Shown: piece by piece, positions 16,704 through 26,111 of the stretch
Layout of the letters: every line of letters begins with the position of its first letter
Position numbering within the stretch: position 1 is the stretch's first letter
Source of the DNA: Bacteroidaceae bacterium
GTDB lineage: Bacteria > Bacteroidota > Bacteroidia > Bacteroidales > Bacteroidaceae
DNA length: 64,000 bases
Assembly: GCA_017517605.1 (NCBI GenBank)
Contig: JAFWYQ010000012.1
Location: 22,486 to 86,485, forward strand
Direction of reading: 5' to 3'
Made by a program: the position numbers and the translations under genes
Notes under the pieces: generated by a model
Database searches by the model: none
Seen by the model: the letters and a program-made list of their open reading frames with translations, nothing else
What the model was told of the DNA's origin: nothing

Positions 16704-17072
16704 AAAAAATAAAAAATTAAATTATTATTATTTCTATATAATAAATAAGGAACCAATCAGCCAACTATAAGGGATTCAAAAAATAAAAAAACGTCCCAAA
16801 GTCCATCACCTTTTTAGCTTTTGGGAACTTAACAGACAAAATCAGGGATATCAACCGACAAAGAGGACAAATAAGGAATTCCTGTTCATACAAGGAAGAG
16901 AAATACTATCCAAGTTGTCTTCCAAAGAAAAAAAGTCGGGATTTTATTCCCGACTTTTTACGTTTTTATCAACAGCTACAAGCCGCATCGTTACGGCCAT
17001 AAGGGGAGTTTTCACCTCTTTTCACCGAATAATAACATAATCCTATTTCTTCTAAGAGAAATAACTATATTA
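16704..17072. other. 369-bp gap upstream of the recombinase
   Basis: A/T-rich DNA next to the recombinase start (16704-16760), then DNA without a recognisable gene, then the argF' terminator. I see no 22-bp array, no clear att duplication and no TAnnTTTG box in good context for the recombinase. Confidence 0.6.
16927..16962 (-). terminator. Terminator downstream of argF'
   Basis: AAGTCGGGA and TCCCGACTT form a perfect stem with a 6-nt A/T loop, flanked on both sides by A- and T-runs, so it could work in both directions. It lies about 110 bp after the argF' stop on the minus strand. Confidence 0.8.
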
Positions 17073-18029
17073 TTATTTAAGTCCTTCAATCAACCGCTTC
17101 AGCACGACTGTAGCTGATATTTCTCGGTTGGCCGCTTCGGGGATAACGATGGATTGGGGACTTTCAATCACGTCGTCAGTCACAATCATGTTGCGGCGCA
17201 CAGGCAGACAGTGCATGAAGTAGGCATTGTTGGTGACAGCCATCTGACGGTCGCTGACGGTCCAGCTGCGGTCTTTGCTGAGAATCTGTCCATAGTTGTC
17301 ACCAGTATAGGCGGCCCAGTTTTTGGCATAGATAAAGTCTGCTCCCTCGAATGCCTTCATCTGGTCGTACTCCACGCGGGCATTACCCACAAACTTAGGG
17401 TCGAGTTCGTAACCCTCGGGATGGGTGATAACAAAGTCGTAATCAGCAGCATTCATCCATTCTGCAAAGGAGTTGGGCACAGCCTGCGGAAGGGGACGGG
17501 GATGGGGTGCCCACGTGAGCACCACCTTCGGGCGAGCCGTCTTCTTGTACTCTTCGATGGTGATGAGGTCGGCAAAGCTCTGCAGGGGGTGGCGTGTGGC
17601 GGCCTCCATCGAGAAGACGGGGCGACCACTGTACTTGATGAATTGGTTAAGGATGACCTCTTCGTAATCATAGTCGCGATTCTCGAAACGGGCAAAGGAG
17701 CGCACTCCGATGACATCGCAATAGCATCCCATCACGGGGATGGCTTCCAGCAGGTGTTCGGGCTTGTCGCCGTCCATGATGACTCCGCGCTCGGTCTCCA
17801 ATTTCCAGGCTCCCTGATTGATGTCGAGCACAATCACGTTCATGCCCAAGTTGAGGGCAGCCTTCTGTGTACTCAGGCGGGTACGCAGGCTACTGTTGAA
17901 GAATATCATCATCAACGTCTTGTTACGGCCCAGTTCCACATATTTGAAACGGTCTTTCTTAATCTCAAAAGCTTCTTGCAGGGCGGCATTGAGGTCGCCG
18001 ATGTCCTGCACACAGGTAAAGTTTTGCAT
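17073..18029 (-). CDS. argF': N-succinyl-L-ornithine carbamoyltransferase
   Basis: 318 residues when started at the ATG at 18029, equal to the characterised Bacteroides fragilis enzyme as I remember it. It carbamoylates N-succinylornithine in the arginine pathway special to Bacteroidales. The carbamoyl-phosphate motif is SLRTR (47-51 region), and HCLPVRR carries the second binding loop. Pro90 (GDKP) is the residue reported to separate the succinyl-specific enzyme from acetylornithine carbamoyltransferases, which have Glu there. The longer frame adds 12 residues (to 18065) rich in Lys and Asn and is unlikely. proA lies upstream on the same strand behind a short GGCCTTAAGG repeat. Confidence 0.92.
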   Translation of the reverse strand: MQNFTCVQDIGDLNAALQEAFEIKKDRFKYVELGRNKTLMMIFFNSSLRTRLSTQKAALNLGMNVIVLDINQGAWKLETERGVIMDGDKPEHLLEAIPVMGCYCDVIGVRSFARFENRDYDYEEVILNQFIKYSGRPVFSMEAATRHPLQSFADLITIEEYKKTARPKVVLTWAPHPRPLPQAVPNSFAEWMNAADYDFVITHPEGYELDPKFVGNARVEYDQMKAFEGADFIYAKNWAAYTGDNYGQILSKDRSWTVSDRQMAVTNNAYFMHCLPVRRNMIVTDDVIESPQSIVIPEAANREISATVVLKRLIEGLK

Positions 18030-18062
18030 ATTGTTTTTATGATTTTGTTTCATTTGTTTTTT

Positions 18063-18112
18063 CAAGGCCCTAAGGCCCTTAAAGACCTTAAGGGCCTTAA
18101 GGATTTTAGAGA
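18063..18112. repeat. TTAAGGCCCTTAA-type palindromic repeat
   Basis: The proA-argF' gap holds several copies of CCCTTAA/TTAAGGG (AAGGCCCTAAGGCCCTTAAAG, then ACCTTAAGGGCCTTAAGG), forming a dyad without a U-tract. It is another member of the phrase-and-mirror class. Confidence 0.6.
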
Positions 18113-18126
18113 GCTTTAAACATAAC

Positions 18127-19374
18127 TTATTTTCTCACCTGCCCATTTCCCTTAATAATCCACTTGTAAGAGGTTATTTCCTCCAATGCCATGGGACCAC
18201 GGGCGTGGAGCTTCTGAGTGCTGATGCCAATCTCGGCACCAAGGCCGAACTGTGCACCGTCAGTAAACGAAGTAGGCGCATTGGCATAGACACAGGCGGC
18301 ATCCACCAGACGGAGGAAGCGCTCAGCTGCAATATTATCCTCAGTAATGATGCACTCGCTGTGCTTCGAACTGTTCAAACGGATGTGGTCAAGGGCTGCA
18401 TCCAACGAAGGCACCGTCTTGATGGCCATCGTATAGGAAAGGAACTCCGTACCGAAACTCTCGGGAGTGGCAGGTTTCAACAACTCTGCCGGATAGTTGC
18501 CCTGCAAAGCGGCGTATGCCGGTTCGTCTGCATAAATAAGTACATTACTCTGGGCCAAAGGAGCGCACAAGGCCGGCAGGTCAGCCAAGCGGTCTTCGTG
18601 CAATACCAAACAGTCGAGGGCATTGCAGACACTCACGCGACGGGTCTTGGCATTGTTGACAATGGCACGCCCCTTCTCCAAATCGGCCGCACGGTCGAAA
18701 TAGGCATGACAGATGCCGGCTCCTGTCTCGATGACGGGGATGGTGGCATTGGCACGGACGAAGTTGATAAGATTGCTGCTTCCGCGTGGGATGATGAGGT
18801 CTATGTAGCCGTTGGCATGAAGCATCTCGGCCGTGGCCTCGCGGGTGGCAGGAAGAAGTTCTACCACATGGGGATTCACACCGAAGCGGCTGAGCACATC
18901 ATGGATGACACCCACGATGGCGCGATTGGAGCTATCGGCATCGCTACCGCCTTTCAGCACACAGGCATTGCCACTCTTGAGGCAGAGCGAGAAGACGTCG
19001 AAACTGACATTCGGGCGGGCTTCGTAGATGATACCTATCACACCGAAAGGCACACTCACACGGGTCAGTTCAAGTCCGTTAGGCAGGACATGATGCTTCA
19101 ACACACGCCCGAGGGGACTGGGCAACTGGGCCACTTTGCGCATATCGGAGGCTATGCCCCCGATGCGTTCGGCGGTAAGCTTCAATCGGTCATACTTCGG
19201 GTCGGCCTCGTCCATACGGGCCAAGTCCTTGGCATTCTCTGCCAGGATATAGTCGGTTTGTGCCACGGCCTCGTCGGCCACGGCCAACAGGATTTCGTTG
19301 ATGCGGTCGTTATCCAACATCACCAGCTCGCGGCTGGCTGCCTGCACTTGTTCAAAAGTTTGTTTCAGTTCCAT
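18127..19374 (-). CDS. proA: Gamma-glutamyl phosphate reductase
   Basis: 415 residues, normal for the family. It reduces glutamyl-5-phosphate to the semialdehyde with NADPH, the second step of proline synthesis. The aldehyde-dehydrogenase fold is recognisable from [16 protein letters not shown], the nucleotide-binding GNACVLKGG, and the active-site cysteine segment [12 protein letters not shown]. The C-terminal [20 protein letters not shown] is conserved in ProA. The ATG at 19374 directly abuts the proB stop, so the two are translated from one message. Confidence 0.96.
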   Translation of the reverse strand: MELKQTFEQVQAASRELVMLDNDRINEILLAVADEAVAQTDYILAENAKDLARMDEADPKYDRLKLTAERIGGIASDMRKVAQLPSPLGRVLKHHVLPNGLELTRVSVPFGVIGIIYEARPNVSFDVFSLCLKSGNACVLKGGSDADSSNRAIVGVIHDVLSRFGVNPHVVELLPATREATAEMLHANGYIDLIIPRGSSNLINFVRANATIPVIETGAGICHAYFDRAADLEKGRAIVNNAKTRRVSVCNALDCLVLHEDRLADLPALCAPLAQSNVLIYADEPAYAALQGNYPAELLKPATPESFGTEFLSYTMAIKTVPSLDAALDHIRLNSSKHSECIITEDNIAAERFLRLVDAACVYANAPTSFTDGAQFGLGAEIGISTQKLHARGPMALEEITSYKWIIKGNGQVRK

Positions 19375-20457
19375 TTATTCCAAATAAAGATAGTCGTAAT
19401 GAATCAGAGGGCGTTGTCCGTGCTTGCCGGCCACACTACGCGCTTCAGCAGCATCGCAAGCCACGCGGCCGACACCGATGCGGATACCATGAGCATCCAT
19501 CAGGCTGACAATATCGTCTTTCTCAAACTCACCCTCAATACGGGTAACACCCACAGGAAGCAGGCTGACGGCCTGTTCGCCCGTGAGCACTTCGACGGCC
19601 CGTTCGTTCAGATGAATCTCTCCCTTAGCAAAACCTTCGGAGTGGGCAATCCATTTCTTTACACTGCCCATGGCCTCGCGGTTAGGCTCAAAACGGGTAC
19701 AACGTGTTCCCTCGGGATCGTGCATAAGGTCCACCAAGATGTTGTCGCGCTTGCCATTGGCAATAAATACGGTGATGCCTTCGTCGGCCACCTTGCGGGC
19801 GATATTGGTCTTGGTAATCATACCGCCACGTCCAAAGCCCGACTTTTCTGTCTGTATATACTCCGTCAGGTCCTTGCCCAGCTCCACCACAGGAATGAGG
19901 CTGCTTGCCGGATCGGCAGGCGAACCGGTGAAAATGCCATCAATATTGCTGAGGATAACCAGTGCTTGTGCATCCATCATGGAGGCAATGAGGCCGCTCA
20001 GCTCATCGTTGTCGGTAAACATCAGTTCCGTCACCGAAATGGTATCGTTCTCGTTGACAATGGGGATGACACCATTCTCCAGCATCACGCTCATGCATCC
20101 GCGCTGGTTCAGGTAGTGACGGCGTGTGCCGAAGTTTTCCTTCATCGTCAGCACTTGACCTACGGAGATATGGTGTTCGCGAAAAAGTTCGTAGTATCGG
20201 TTGATAAGTTTGGCCTGTCCTACGGCCGAATACAGTTGGCGCTGCTCCACGCTGTCCATCCGCTTGTCGATATGCAGTTCGCTACGTCCTGATGCCACAG
20301 CACCCGAAGAGATGAGTATCACCTCAATACCCTCGCGACGAAGCACAGCAATTTGGTCGACCAAGGCCGACATACGGGTAACATCCAACGTACCATCCTT
20401 ACGCGTAAGCACGTTGCTACCAACCTTTACCGCTATTCTTGTAAAGCAATTTGCCAT
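19375..20457 (-). CDS. proB: Glutamate 5-kinase
   Basis: 360 residues with an amino-acid kinase domain (KVGSNVLTRKDGT at the start, ISSGAVASGRSEL, NENDTIS) and a C-terminal PUA domain from about residue 270. It phosphorylates glutamate, the committed step of proline synthesis. The ATG at 20457 is preferred over the upstream frame start at 20481, because a TACCTTTG promoter box covers 20479-20486. Order proB-proA-argF' joins proline and arginine synthesis in one direction. Confidence 0.95.
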   Translation of the reverse strand: MANCFTRIAVKVGSNVLTRKDGTLDVTRMSALVDQIAVLRREGIEVILISSGAVASGRSELHIDKRMDSVEQRQLYSAVGQAKLINRYYELFREHHISVGQVLTMKENFGTRRHYLNQRGCMSVMLENGVIPIVNENDTISVTELMFTDNDELSGLIASMMDAQALVILSNIDGIFTGSPADPASSLIPVVELGKDLTEYIQTEKSGFGRGGMITKTNIARKVADEGITVFIANGKRDNILVDLMHDPEGTRCTRFEPNREAMGSVKKWIAHSEGFAKGEIHLNERAVEVLTGEQAVSLLPVGVTRIEGEFEKDDIVSLMDAHGIRIGVGRVACDAAEARSVAGKHGQRPLIHYDYLYLE

Positions 20458-20478
20458 ATTTTCATTCTTTTTGTCGCG

Positions 20479-20510
20479 CAAAGGTAGTACTTTTTATTCA
20501 AAATGACAAG
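20479..20510 (-). promoter_or_regulatory. Promoter of proB
   Basis: On the minus strand: CTTG (20507-20510), 20-bp spacer, TACCTTTG (20479-20486). The start codon follows after about 22 bp, giving a very short leader. Confidence 0.7.
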
Positions 20511-20549
20511 AAAAGAAGAAAATACAGCAAAAAGTCATAGGAAATCATT

Positions 20550-21764
20550 TTAAAACATCCGGCTCACCCGCTCTACACCAGCCACAAGGATGTCCACCTC
20601 ATCCCTTGTGTTGTACAATCCAAAGGAGGCGCGAACGGTGCCTTCGATACCCAATCGTTGCATCAACGGTTGGGCACAATGGTGCCCTGTGCGCACGGCA
20701 ATACCAAGGCGGTCGAGCAAAGTTCCCATATCGAAGTGATGAATGTCGCCCACCAGAAAAGAGACCACACTGCTCTTATGTTCGGCTTCACCGATAAGGC
20801 GCATATTCGGGATTTCCTTCAAACGCATCATGGCATATTGTGTAAGGTCATGCTCGTGAGCAGCAATATTGTCCATTCCAAGGGCCGTAACATAGTCGAG
20901 TGCACGCGCCAAAGCCGTTGTAGCGATATAGTCAGGTGTACCAGCCTCGAACTTGAAGGGCAATTCATTGAAAGTAGTCTTTTCAAAAGTGACGGTCTGA
21001 ATCATCTCCCCTCCACCCTGATAGGGCGGCAGACGGTCGAGCCACTCCTCCTTGCCATAGAGCACCCCCACGCCTGTAGGGCCATACACCTTGTGTCCAC
21101 TGAAGGCATAGAAGTCGGCATCCAAATCCTGTACATCCACCGCAGCATGAGGCACACCCTGTGCACCATCTACCAACACGGGCACTCCATGTTCGTGAGC
21201 CGTGGCAATCATCTGCTTCACGGGGTTCACCGTACCCAGCACATTGCTCACATGAGTGACGCTCACCAGCTTTGTCCGCTCACTGAAAAGTTTTTCGTAT
21301 TCATCCAAAAGCAGCTCCCCCTGGTCGTTCATCGGGATAACCTTGATGGCAATCCCCTTACGGGCAGCCAACAGTTGCCAGGGTACAATGTTGCTATGGT
21401 GTTCCATGGTGGAGACAATCACTTCATCGCCCTCACTCATGAACTCTTCGCCAAAGGAGAAGGCCAGCAGATTGATACTCTCCGTCGTGCCCCGGGTAAA
21501 AATCACCTCGTTGGTCGAACGGGCATTGATGAACCGGCGCACCGTCTCACGGCTACCCTCGTGCAATTCCGTAGCTTGTTGCGAGAGGAAGTGTACCCCA
21601 CGGTGCACATTGGCATTCACACTATAGTACTCGTCCACCATAGCATCCACCACCATGCGCGGCTTCTGTGTCGTAGCCCCATTGTCCAGATACACCAACG
21701 GCTTGCCATACACCTCACGCCCCAAAATGGGGAAATCTTCTCTTACCTTATTTATATCGTACAT
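20550..21764 (-). CDS. sufS: Cysteine desulfurase SufS
   Basis: 404 residues. It supplies sulfur for Fe-S cluster assembly from cysteine. The PLP lysine is Lys225 (SGHKVYGPTG) and the persulfide cysteine is Cys363 (RTGHHCAQP), in the longer-loop arrangement of group II (SufS) enzymes. It is the last gene of sufB-sufC-sufD-sufS, 44 bp after sufD. No sufE or sufU is adjacent. Confidence 0.95.
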   Translation of the reverse strand: MYDINKVREDFPILGREVYGKPLVYLDNGATTQKPRMVVDAMVDEYYSVNANVHRGVHFLSQQATELHEGSRETVRRFINARSTNEVIFTRGTTESINLLAFSFGEEFMSEGDEVIVSTMEHHSNIVPWQLLAARKGIAIKVIPMNDQGELLLDEYEKLFSERTKLVSVTHVSNVLGTVNPVKQMIATAHEHGVPVLVDGAQGVPHAAVDVQDLDADFYAFSGHKVYGPTGVGVLYGKEEWLDRLPPYQGGGEMIQTVTFEKTTFNELPFKFEAGTPDYIATTALARALDYVTALGMDNIAAHEHDLTQYAMMRLKEIPNMRLIGEAEHKSSVVSFLVGDIHHFDMGTLLDRLGIAVRTGHHCAQPLMQRLGIEGTVRASFGLYNTRDEVDILVAGVERVSRMF

Positions 21765-21808
21765 CAGTTTCTATTCAATCGAACACGGCCAATACGACCA
21801 ATTATATA

Positions 21809-23158
21809 TTATTTACCACTGCACATGGTACACCCTTGGCACTTGCCCATTTCACCACGGAAACGTTTATCGACGAGCAGGTGAAGGCGGTCGCGAAGGG
21901 CATCGAGGCGAATGGTGTCAATAACCTCGCCCACAAAGGCAAACATAAGGAGCAAGCGGGCTTCCTTCTCACCAATACCGCGCTGACGCATGTAGAAGAG
22001 GGCACTTTCATCGAGCTGACCCACCGTAGCACCATGGCTGCACTTCACGTCGTCGGCATAAATTTCCAACTGCGGCTGAGTGTACATACGAGCTTGACGG
22101 GTGACACAAAGGTTGCGGTTAGTCTGCTGGGACGAGGTGTGTTGTGCCCCCTCGCGAACGAGGACTTTACCTGCAAAAGCTCCTGTGGCACTATCATCGA
22201 GAACATATTTGAAAAGTTCGTTGCTAGTGCAATCGTTTACAGCATGGTCAATAAAGGTGTTGTTGTCGACATGTTGGTGCTTGTCTGCAATGGCCATACC
22301 ACAGAGGTCGATGTGTGCACCTTGTCCGGCAAGAGTGACATGTGTGGTATTGCGTGTCGTTCCATTGTGGAGGGTAATACCGTTGACAAGCACGTTGCTG
22401 TCGGCCTCCTGATGTACGTAGAGGTTGCTGAAACGAGTGGTTGAAGTGGTGCTTTCCTCCAACTCATAGAGGTCGAAGGTGGCTCCTGCTCCCACGAAGA
22501 CTTCAATGACTTGGGTAGCAAGGAAATCGACCTTGTCCATCGTATGGTCACACATCAGCAGACGGGCTTGTGCTCCATCCTCTATGATAATGAGTACACG
22601 GCGGTTGACCATGAAATTGACATCGGCACGCAGGATGTTCACCAGTTGGATGGGTTTCTCCACCGCCATCCCCTTAGGGACATAGAGCAACAGGCCATCC
22701 TGAGCCAGCATGGTGTTGAGTGCCACTATTGCATCCTTGGAGGTGTCGCCCAATTTGCCATAATATTTGGCAAGAAGGTCAGGATATTGTGTAGATAATT
22801 CCTTCAAACTACCTATCAACAATCCTGCAGGGAAATTATTTTTTGGCAATGCCTTGCCATAAAACCTATCATTCACCATGAAGTAAAGCGCGGTGCTCAA
22901 GTTGGGGACATCGCACTTGAAGACATCGTAGGGATTAACAGGGATATCCAAGCGGTTGAGATTCAATCCATAGTCCGGTGCGAACAGTTTGGCAGCATCT
23001 GTATATTTATATGCTTCAATCTTTCGAGTAGGAAAACTCAATTGCTTGAAATCAGCAAAGGCCCTTGCTCGCGGAGCATTCAGCACCTCAGCACTATGCT
23101 TGCAAATCATAGCTTCGCACTGCTCGAAAAGCTCTATATATTGTTGTTCTGGGTTCAT
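21809..23158 (-). CDS. sufD: Fe-S cluster assembly protein SufD
   Basis: 449 residues from the ATG at 23158 (ATGs at 23170 and 23182 in the same frame are possible). It is the SufD subunit of the SufBC2D scaffold. The beta-helix core repeats show in INGITLHNGTTRN and HVTLAGQGAHIDLCGMA, followed by the conserved HHxxx-like HVDNNTFIDHAVN and CSHGATVGQLDESALFYM segment near the C-terminus. It lies between sufC and sufS, as usual in Bacteroidetes. Confidence 0.93.
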   Translation of the reverse strand: MNPEQQYIELFEQCEAMICKHSAEVLNAPRARAFADFKQLSFPTRKIEAYKYTDAAKLFAPDYGLNLNRLDIPVNPYDVFKCDVPNLSTALYFMVNDRFYGKALPKNNFPAGLLIGSLKELSTQYPDLLAKYYGKLGDTSKDAIVALNTMLAQDGLLLYVPKGMAVEKPIQLVNILRADVNFMVNRRVLIIIEDGAQARLLMCDHTMDKVDFLATQVIEVFVGAGATFDLYELEESTTSTTRFSNLYVHQEADSNVLVNGITLHNGTTRNTTHVTLAGQGAHIDLCGMAIADKHQHVDNNTFIDHAVNDCTSNELFKYVLDDSATGAFAGKVLVREGAQHTSSQQTNRNLCVTRQARMYTQPQLEIYADDVKCSHGATVGQLDESALFYMRQRGIGEKEARLLLMFAFVGEVIDTIRLDALRDRLHLLVDKRFRGEMGKCQGCTMCSGK

Positions 23159-23210
23159 ACACGTAAACATTTTATTTTTCATCTGCAGATGATGCAGATG
23201 AAAAATGAAT

Positions 23211-23963
23211 TTATTCGTTCACTTCCTTTTTTATCCAGTCGAAGCCTCGGGATTCGATTTCTTGTGCCAAGTCAGGGCCACCAGTCTTCACGATGCGTCC
23301 GTTGAGCAGGACGTGGACAATGTCCGGCTTCAAGTAGTCCAGCAGGCGTTGGTAGTGGGTGATGACCAAAGCACTGGTCTCAGGTGTGCGCAGCTTGTTG
23401 AATCCTTCGGCTACGATGCGGAGGGCATCCACGTCGAGGCCCGAGTCCGTTTCGTCGAGGATGGCGAAGGTGGGTTCCAACATGGCCATCTGGAAGATTT
23501 CGTTGCGCTTCTTCTCACCGCCGCTGAAGCCTTCGTTCACACTGCGGTTGGCCAACTTGCCGTCCAGTTCCACGATGGCACGCTTCTCGCGCATCAGTTT
23601 CAGAAACTCGCTGGCGGTGAGGAGAGGTTGCCCCCTATATTTGCGTTGCTCATTCACGGCTGCACGCATAAAATTCACCATGCTTACACCAGGAATCTCC
23701 ACGGGGTGCTGGAAGGAGAGGAAGATGCCTTCGTGTGCACGGTCTTCAGGACTCATTTCCAACAGGTCCTTACCGTTGAAAATGATGCTTCCCTTGGTCA
23801 CTTCGTAGGCGGGATGTCCCACGAGCACATTGCTCAGTGTACTCTTTCCGGCTCCATTCTGTCCCATCAGGGCATGCACTTCGCCATCGCGAATGGTCAG
23901 GTTGATACCCTTCAATATCTCTTTGCCATTGATGCTGGCATGTAAATCTTTTATTTCTAACAT
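23211..23963 (-). CDS. sufC: Fe-S cluster assembly ATPase SufC
   Basis: 250 residues with Walker A GQNGAGKST, the SufC-type signature FSGGEKKRNE and Walker B FAILDETDSGLD. SufC is a soluble ABC-type ATPase that drives conformational change in the SufBC2D scaffold. It lies 34 bp downstream of sufB and is followed after 52 bp by sufD. Confidence 0.96.
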   Translation of the reverse strand: MLEIKDLHASINGKEILKGINLTIRDGEVHALMGQNGAGKSTLSNVLVGHPAYEVTKGSIIFNGKDLLEMSPEDRAHEGIFLSFQHPVEIPGVSMVNFMRAAVNEQRKYRGQPLLTASEFLKLMREKRAIVELDGKLANRSVNEGFSGGEKKRNEIFQMAMLEPTFAILDETDSGLDVDALRIVAEGFNKLRTPETSALVITHYQRLLDYLKPDIVHVLLNGRIVKTGGPDLAQEIESRGFDWIKKEVNE

Positions 23964-23997
23964 AGTCGTCTACTATTATTATGCTATTATATTCGTT

Positions 23998-25470
23998 TTA
24001 TCCCACACTTCCCTCCAACGAGATAGAGAGCAACTTCTGTGCCTCGACGGCAAACTCCATGGGCAGTTTGTTGATGACCTCCTTGGCATAACCGTTGACG
24101 ATGAGTCCTATGGCATCTTCAGTAGAGATACCTCGCTGGTTGCAATAGAAGATTTGGTCTTCGCTGATTTTCGATGTCGTAGCCTCATGCTCAACGATAG
24201 CCGTTTCGTTACGGATGTCCATGTAGGGGAAAGTATGTGCGCCACACTTGTCGCCCAACAGGAGCGAATCGCACTGGCTATAGTTACGGGCATTATCGGC
24301 CTTTTCGGCCACACGCACCAAGCCACGATAAGAGTTTTCGCTCAATCCGGCTGAAATGCCTTTACTTACAATGGTACTTCTGGTGTTGCGTCCCAAGTGT
24401 ATCATCTTCGTGCCCGTGTCGGCCTGCTGGTGATTGTTGGTCACAGCCACACTATAGAACTCAGCTATAGAATTGTCGCCCGAAAGGATGCACGAAGGGT
24501 ACTTCCACGTGATGGCACTACCGGTCTCAACCTGTGTCCACGAGAGTTTGCTGTCCACTCCCTTGCAATGGCCACGCTTGGTGACGAAGTTATAGACACC
24601 ACCCTTGCCCTCGGCATCACCCGGATACCAATTCTGCACGGTGCTGTACTTCACCTCGGCACGGTCGTTCACCACAATCTCCACAATAGCGGCATGAAGC
24701 TGGTTCTCGTCACGCATGGGCGCGGTACATCCTTCCAGATAAGAAACATAGCTGTCATCATCGGCCACGATGAGTGTACGTTCGAACTGCCCCGTGTTGG
24801 CTGCATTGATACGGAAATAGGTGGAAAGCTCCATAGGGCAACGAACTCCTTTAGGAATATAGACAAACGAACCGTCGCTGAAAACTGCCGAGTTGAGTGC
24901 GGCAAAGTAGTTGTCCCTGTAGGGCACTACCGAGCCAAGGTATTTCTGTACCAAATCGGGATGTTCGCGCACTGCCTCGCTGATGGAGCAGAAGATTATG
25001 CCCTTCTCCATGAGGGTCTCCTTGAAGGTGGTCTTCACGCTTACCGAGTCCATCACCGCATCTACGGCCATACCACTCAATGCCATCTGTTCTTCCAAAG
25101 GGATACCCAATTTGTCAAACGTCTTCAGCAACTCAGGGTCCACTTCATCAAGACTCTTCGGTGCATCCTTCTTCTTGGCTGTAGGGTCGGCATAGTACGA
25201 AATGGCCTGATAGTCAATCTCGGGGATACGCAAATGTGCCCACGTAGGCATCTCCATCGTCAACCAATGGCGATAAGCCTTCAGACGAAATTCCAAGAGC
25301 CACTCAGGTTCCCCCTTTTTAGCCGAGATGAGTCGGACAACCTCCTCGCTAAGGCCCTTTTCTATGATTTCCGTGTGAACTTCCGTAGTGAAGCCGTACT
25401 TGTACTTCTCCTGGGTGAGTTCCTTCACGTATTTATTAGGTTCTTCTTTCTTTATCTCTTTATTTTCCAT
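23998..25470 (-). CDS. sufB: Fe-S cluster assembly protein SufB
   Basis: 490 residues from the ATG at 25470; the frame extends to 25506 but that start lies inside the upstream cvpA end. SufB is the scaffold subunit on which clusters are built. Characteristic segments are [60 protein letters not shown]-like [16 protein letters not shown], and [19 protein letters not shown] near the end. First gene of sufBCDS. Confidence 0.96.
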   Translation of the reverse strand: MENKEIKKEEPNKYVKELTQEKYKYGFTTEVHTEIIEKGLSEEVVRLISAKKGEPEWLLEFRLKAYRHWLTMEMPTWAHLRIPEIDYQAISYYADPTAKKKDAPKSLDEVDPELLKTFDKLGIPLEEQMALSGMAVDAVMDSVSVKTTFKETLMEKGIIFCSISEAVREHPDLVQKYLGSVVPYRDNYFAALNSAVFSDGSFVYIPKGVRCPMELSTYFRINAANTGQFERTLIVADDDSYVSYLEGCTAPMRDENQLHAAIVEIVVNDRAEVKYSTVQNWYPGDAEGKGGVYNFVTKRGHCKGVDSKLSWTQVETGSAITWKYPSCILSGDNSIAEFYSVAVTNNHQQADTGTKMIHLGRNTRSTIVSKGISAGLSENSYRGLVRVAEKADNARNYSQCDSLLLGDKCGAHTFPYMDIRNETAIVEHEATTSKISEDQIFYCNQRGISTEDAIGLIVNGYAKEVINKLPMEFAVEAQKLLSISLEGSVG

Positions 25471-25480
25471 AATGAGGAAA

Positions 25481-25996
25481 TTACAAATTCTGGCTTTGCC
25501 CCACAATTTGTTCTCCCGCTACTTTTATCGCAGGGATGAAGGCTCCGGCCAGGTCATACATTGGTTTATATAACACTGACTCGTTCTTGATAGTTTGGGG
25601 TAACAAGTCATTTTCTGTGTCCACAAATTCCAGTAATTGGGCGGCCATGCCTACAAAAAGCATAAACTTGATGGCTCCCAAGCCACCACCCAACCAACGA
25701 TTGACCCAACCGAGGTGTACCACTTGTAACGCCTTGGTAAGGAACGAGGCAAAAAGGGAGAAAAGCAATGGCACGATAATCCACAACATAAAAAAGGCCA
25801 GTACCCGACCTATGGTTACCGACACTCCGATGGCAGGAGCTACCCAATCGCCCACTTCGACAAACAGGGCACGCGCTACCAACAAACCGACAATCAAACC
25901 CACCAATGAGGAGAGTTGGCGAATGAATCCCTTCATCATCCCCCACACGGTGCCGATGCCGATAAATACCAGTATAACAATATCTATTACGGTCAT
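25481..25996 (-). CDS. CvpA family membrane protein
   Basis: 171 residues from the ATG at 25996, with four hydrophobic helices spread over the first ~120 residues: [20 protein letters not shown] at the start, the [18 protein letters not shown] helix, and the [20 protein letters not shown] helix. The small-residue and glycine pattern is that of CvpA (colicin V production) proteins, inner-membrane proteins of uncertain role. It lies between infB and sufB, 10 bp before sufB, so it may be co-translated with the SUF genes. Confidence 0.85.
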   Translation of the reverse strand: MTVIDIVILVFIGIGTVWGMMKGFIRQLSSLVGLIVGLLVARALFVEVGDWVAPAIGVSVTIGRVLAFFMLWIIVPLLFSLFASFLTKALQVVHLGWVNRWLGGGLGAIKFMLFVGMAAQLLEFVDTENDLLPQTIKNESVLYKPMYDLAGAFIPAIKVAGEQIVGQSQNL

Positions 25997-26007
25997 AATT
26001 ATAAAAA

Positions 26008-26098
26008 GCCCTCCCCCATGCCCCTCCACTAGGGAGGGGAGTAACATGTTTTACACACTATCTACTCCCCTCCCCAGGGAGGGGCAAGGGGGAGGGTC
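26008..26098. repeat. Long C/G-rich inverted repeat between infB and cvpA
   Basis: GCCCTCCCCCATGCCCCTCC followed by CTAGGGAGGGGAGTA (26010-26044) is mirrored by TACTCCCCTCCCCAGGGAGG and its continuation (26064-26097). Same wording as the gmk-nadD repeat. The stem of more than 30 bp would be very stable in RNA. Confidence 0.8.
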
Positions 26099-26111
26099 CT
26101 CTATTCATTAT

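Noticed and set aside
15414-17072. Integrated mobile element or prophage around the tyrosine recombinase
   Set aside because: No relaxase, excisionase, structural or cargo genes and no flanking direct repeats; the neighbours are ordinary genes.
18205-20292. 695-codon open frame on the plus strand over proA and proB
   Set aside because: It is the antisense of two certain genes; the sequence has no domain or signal and is open only because of the codon bias of proB/proA.
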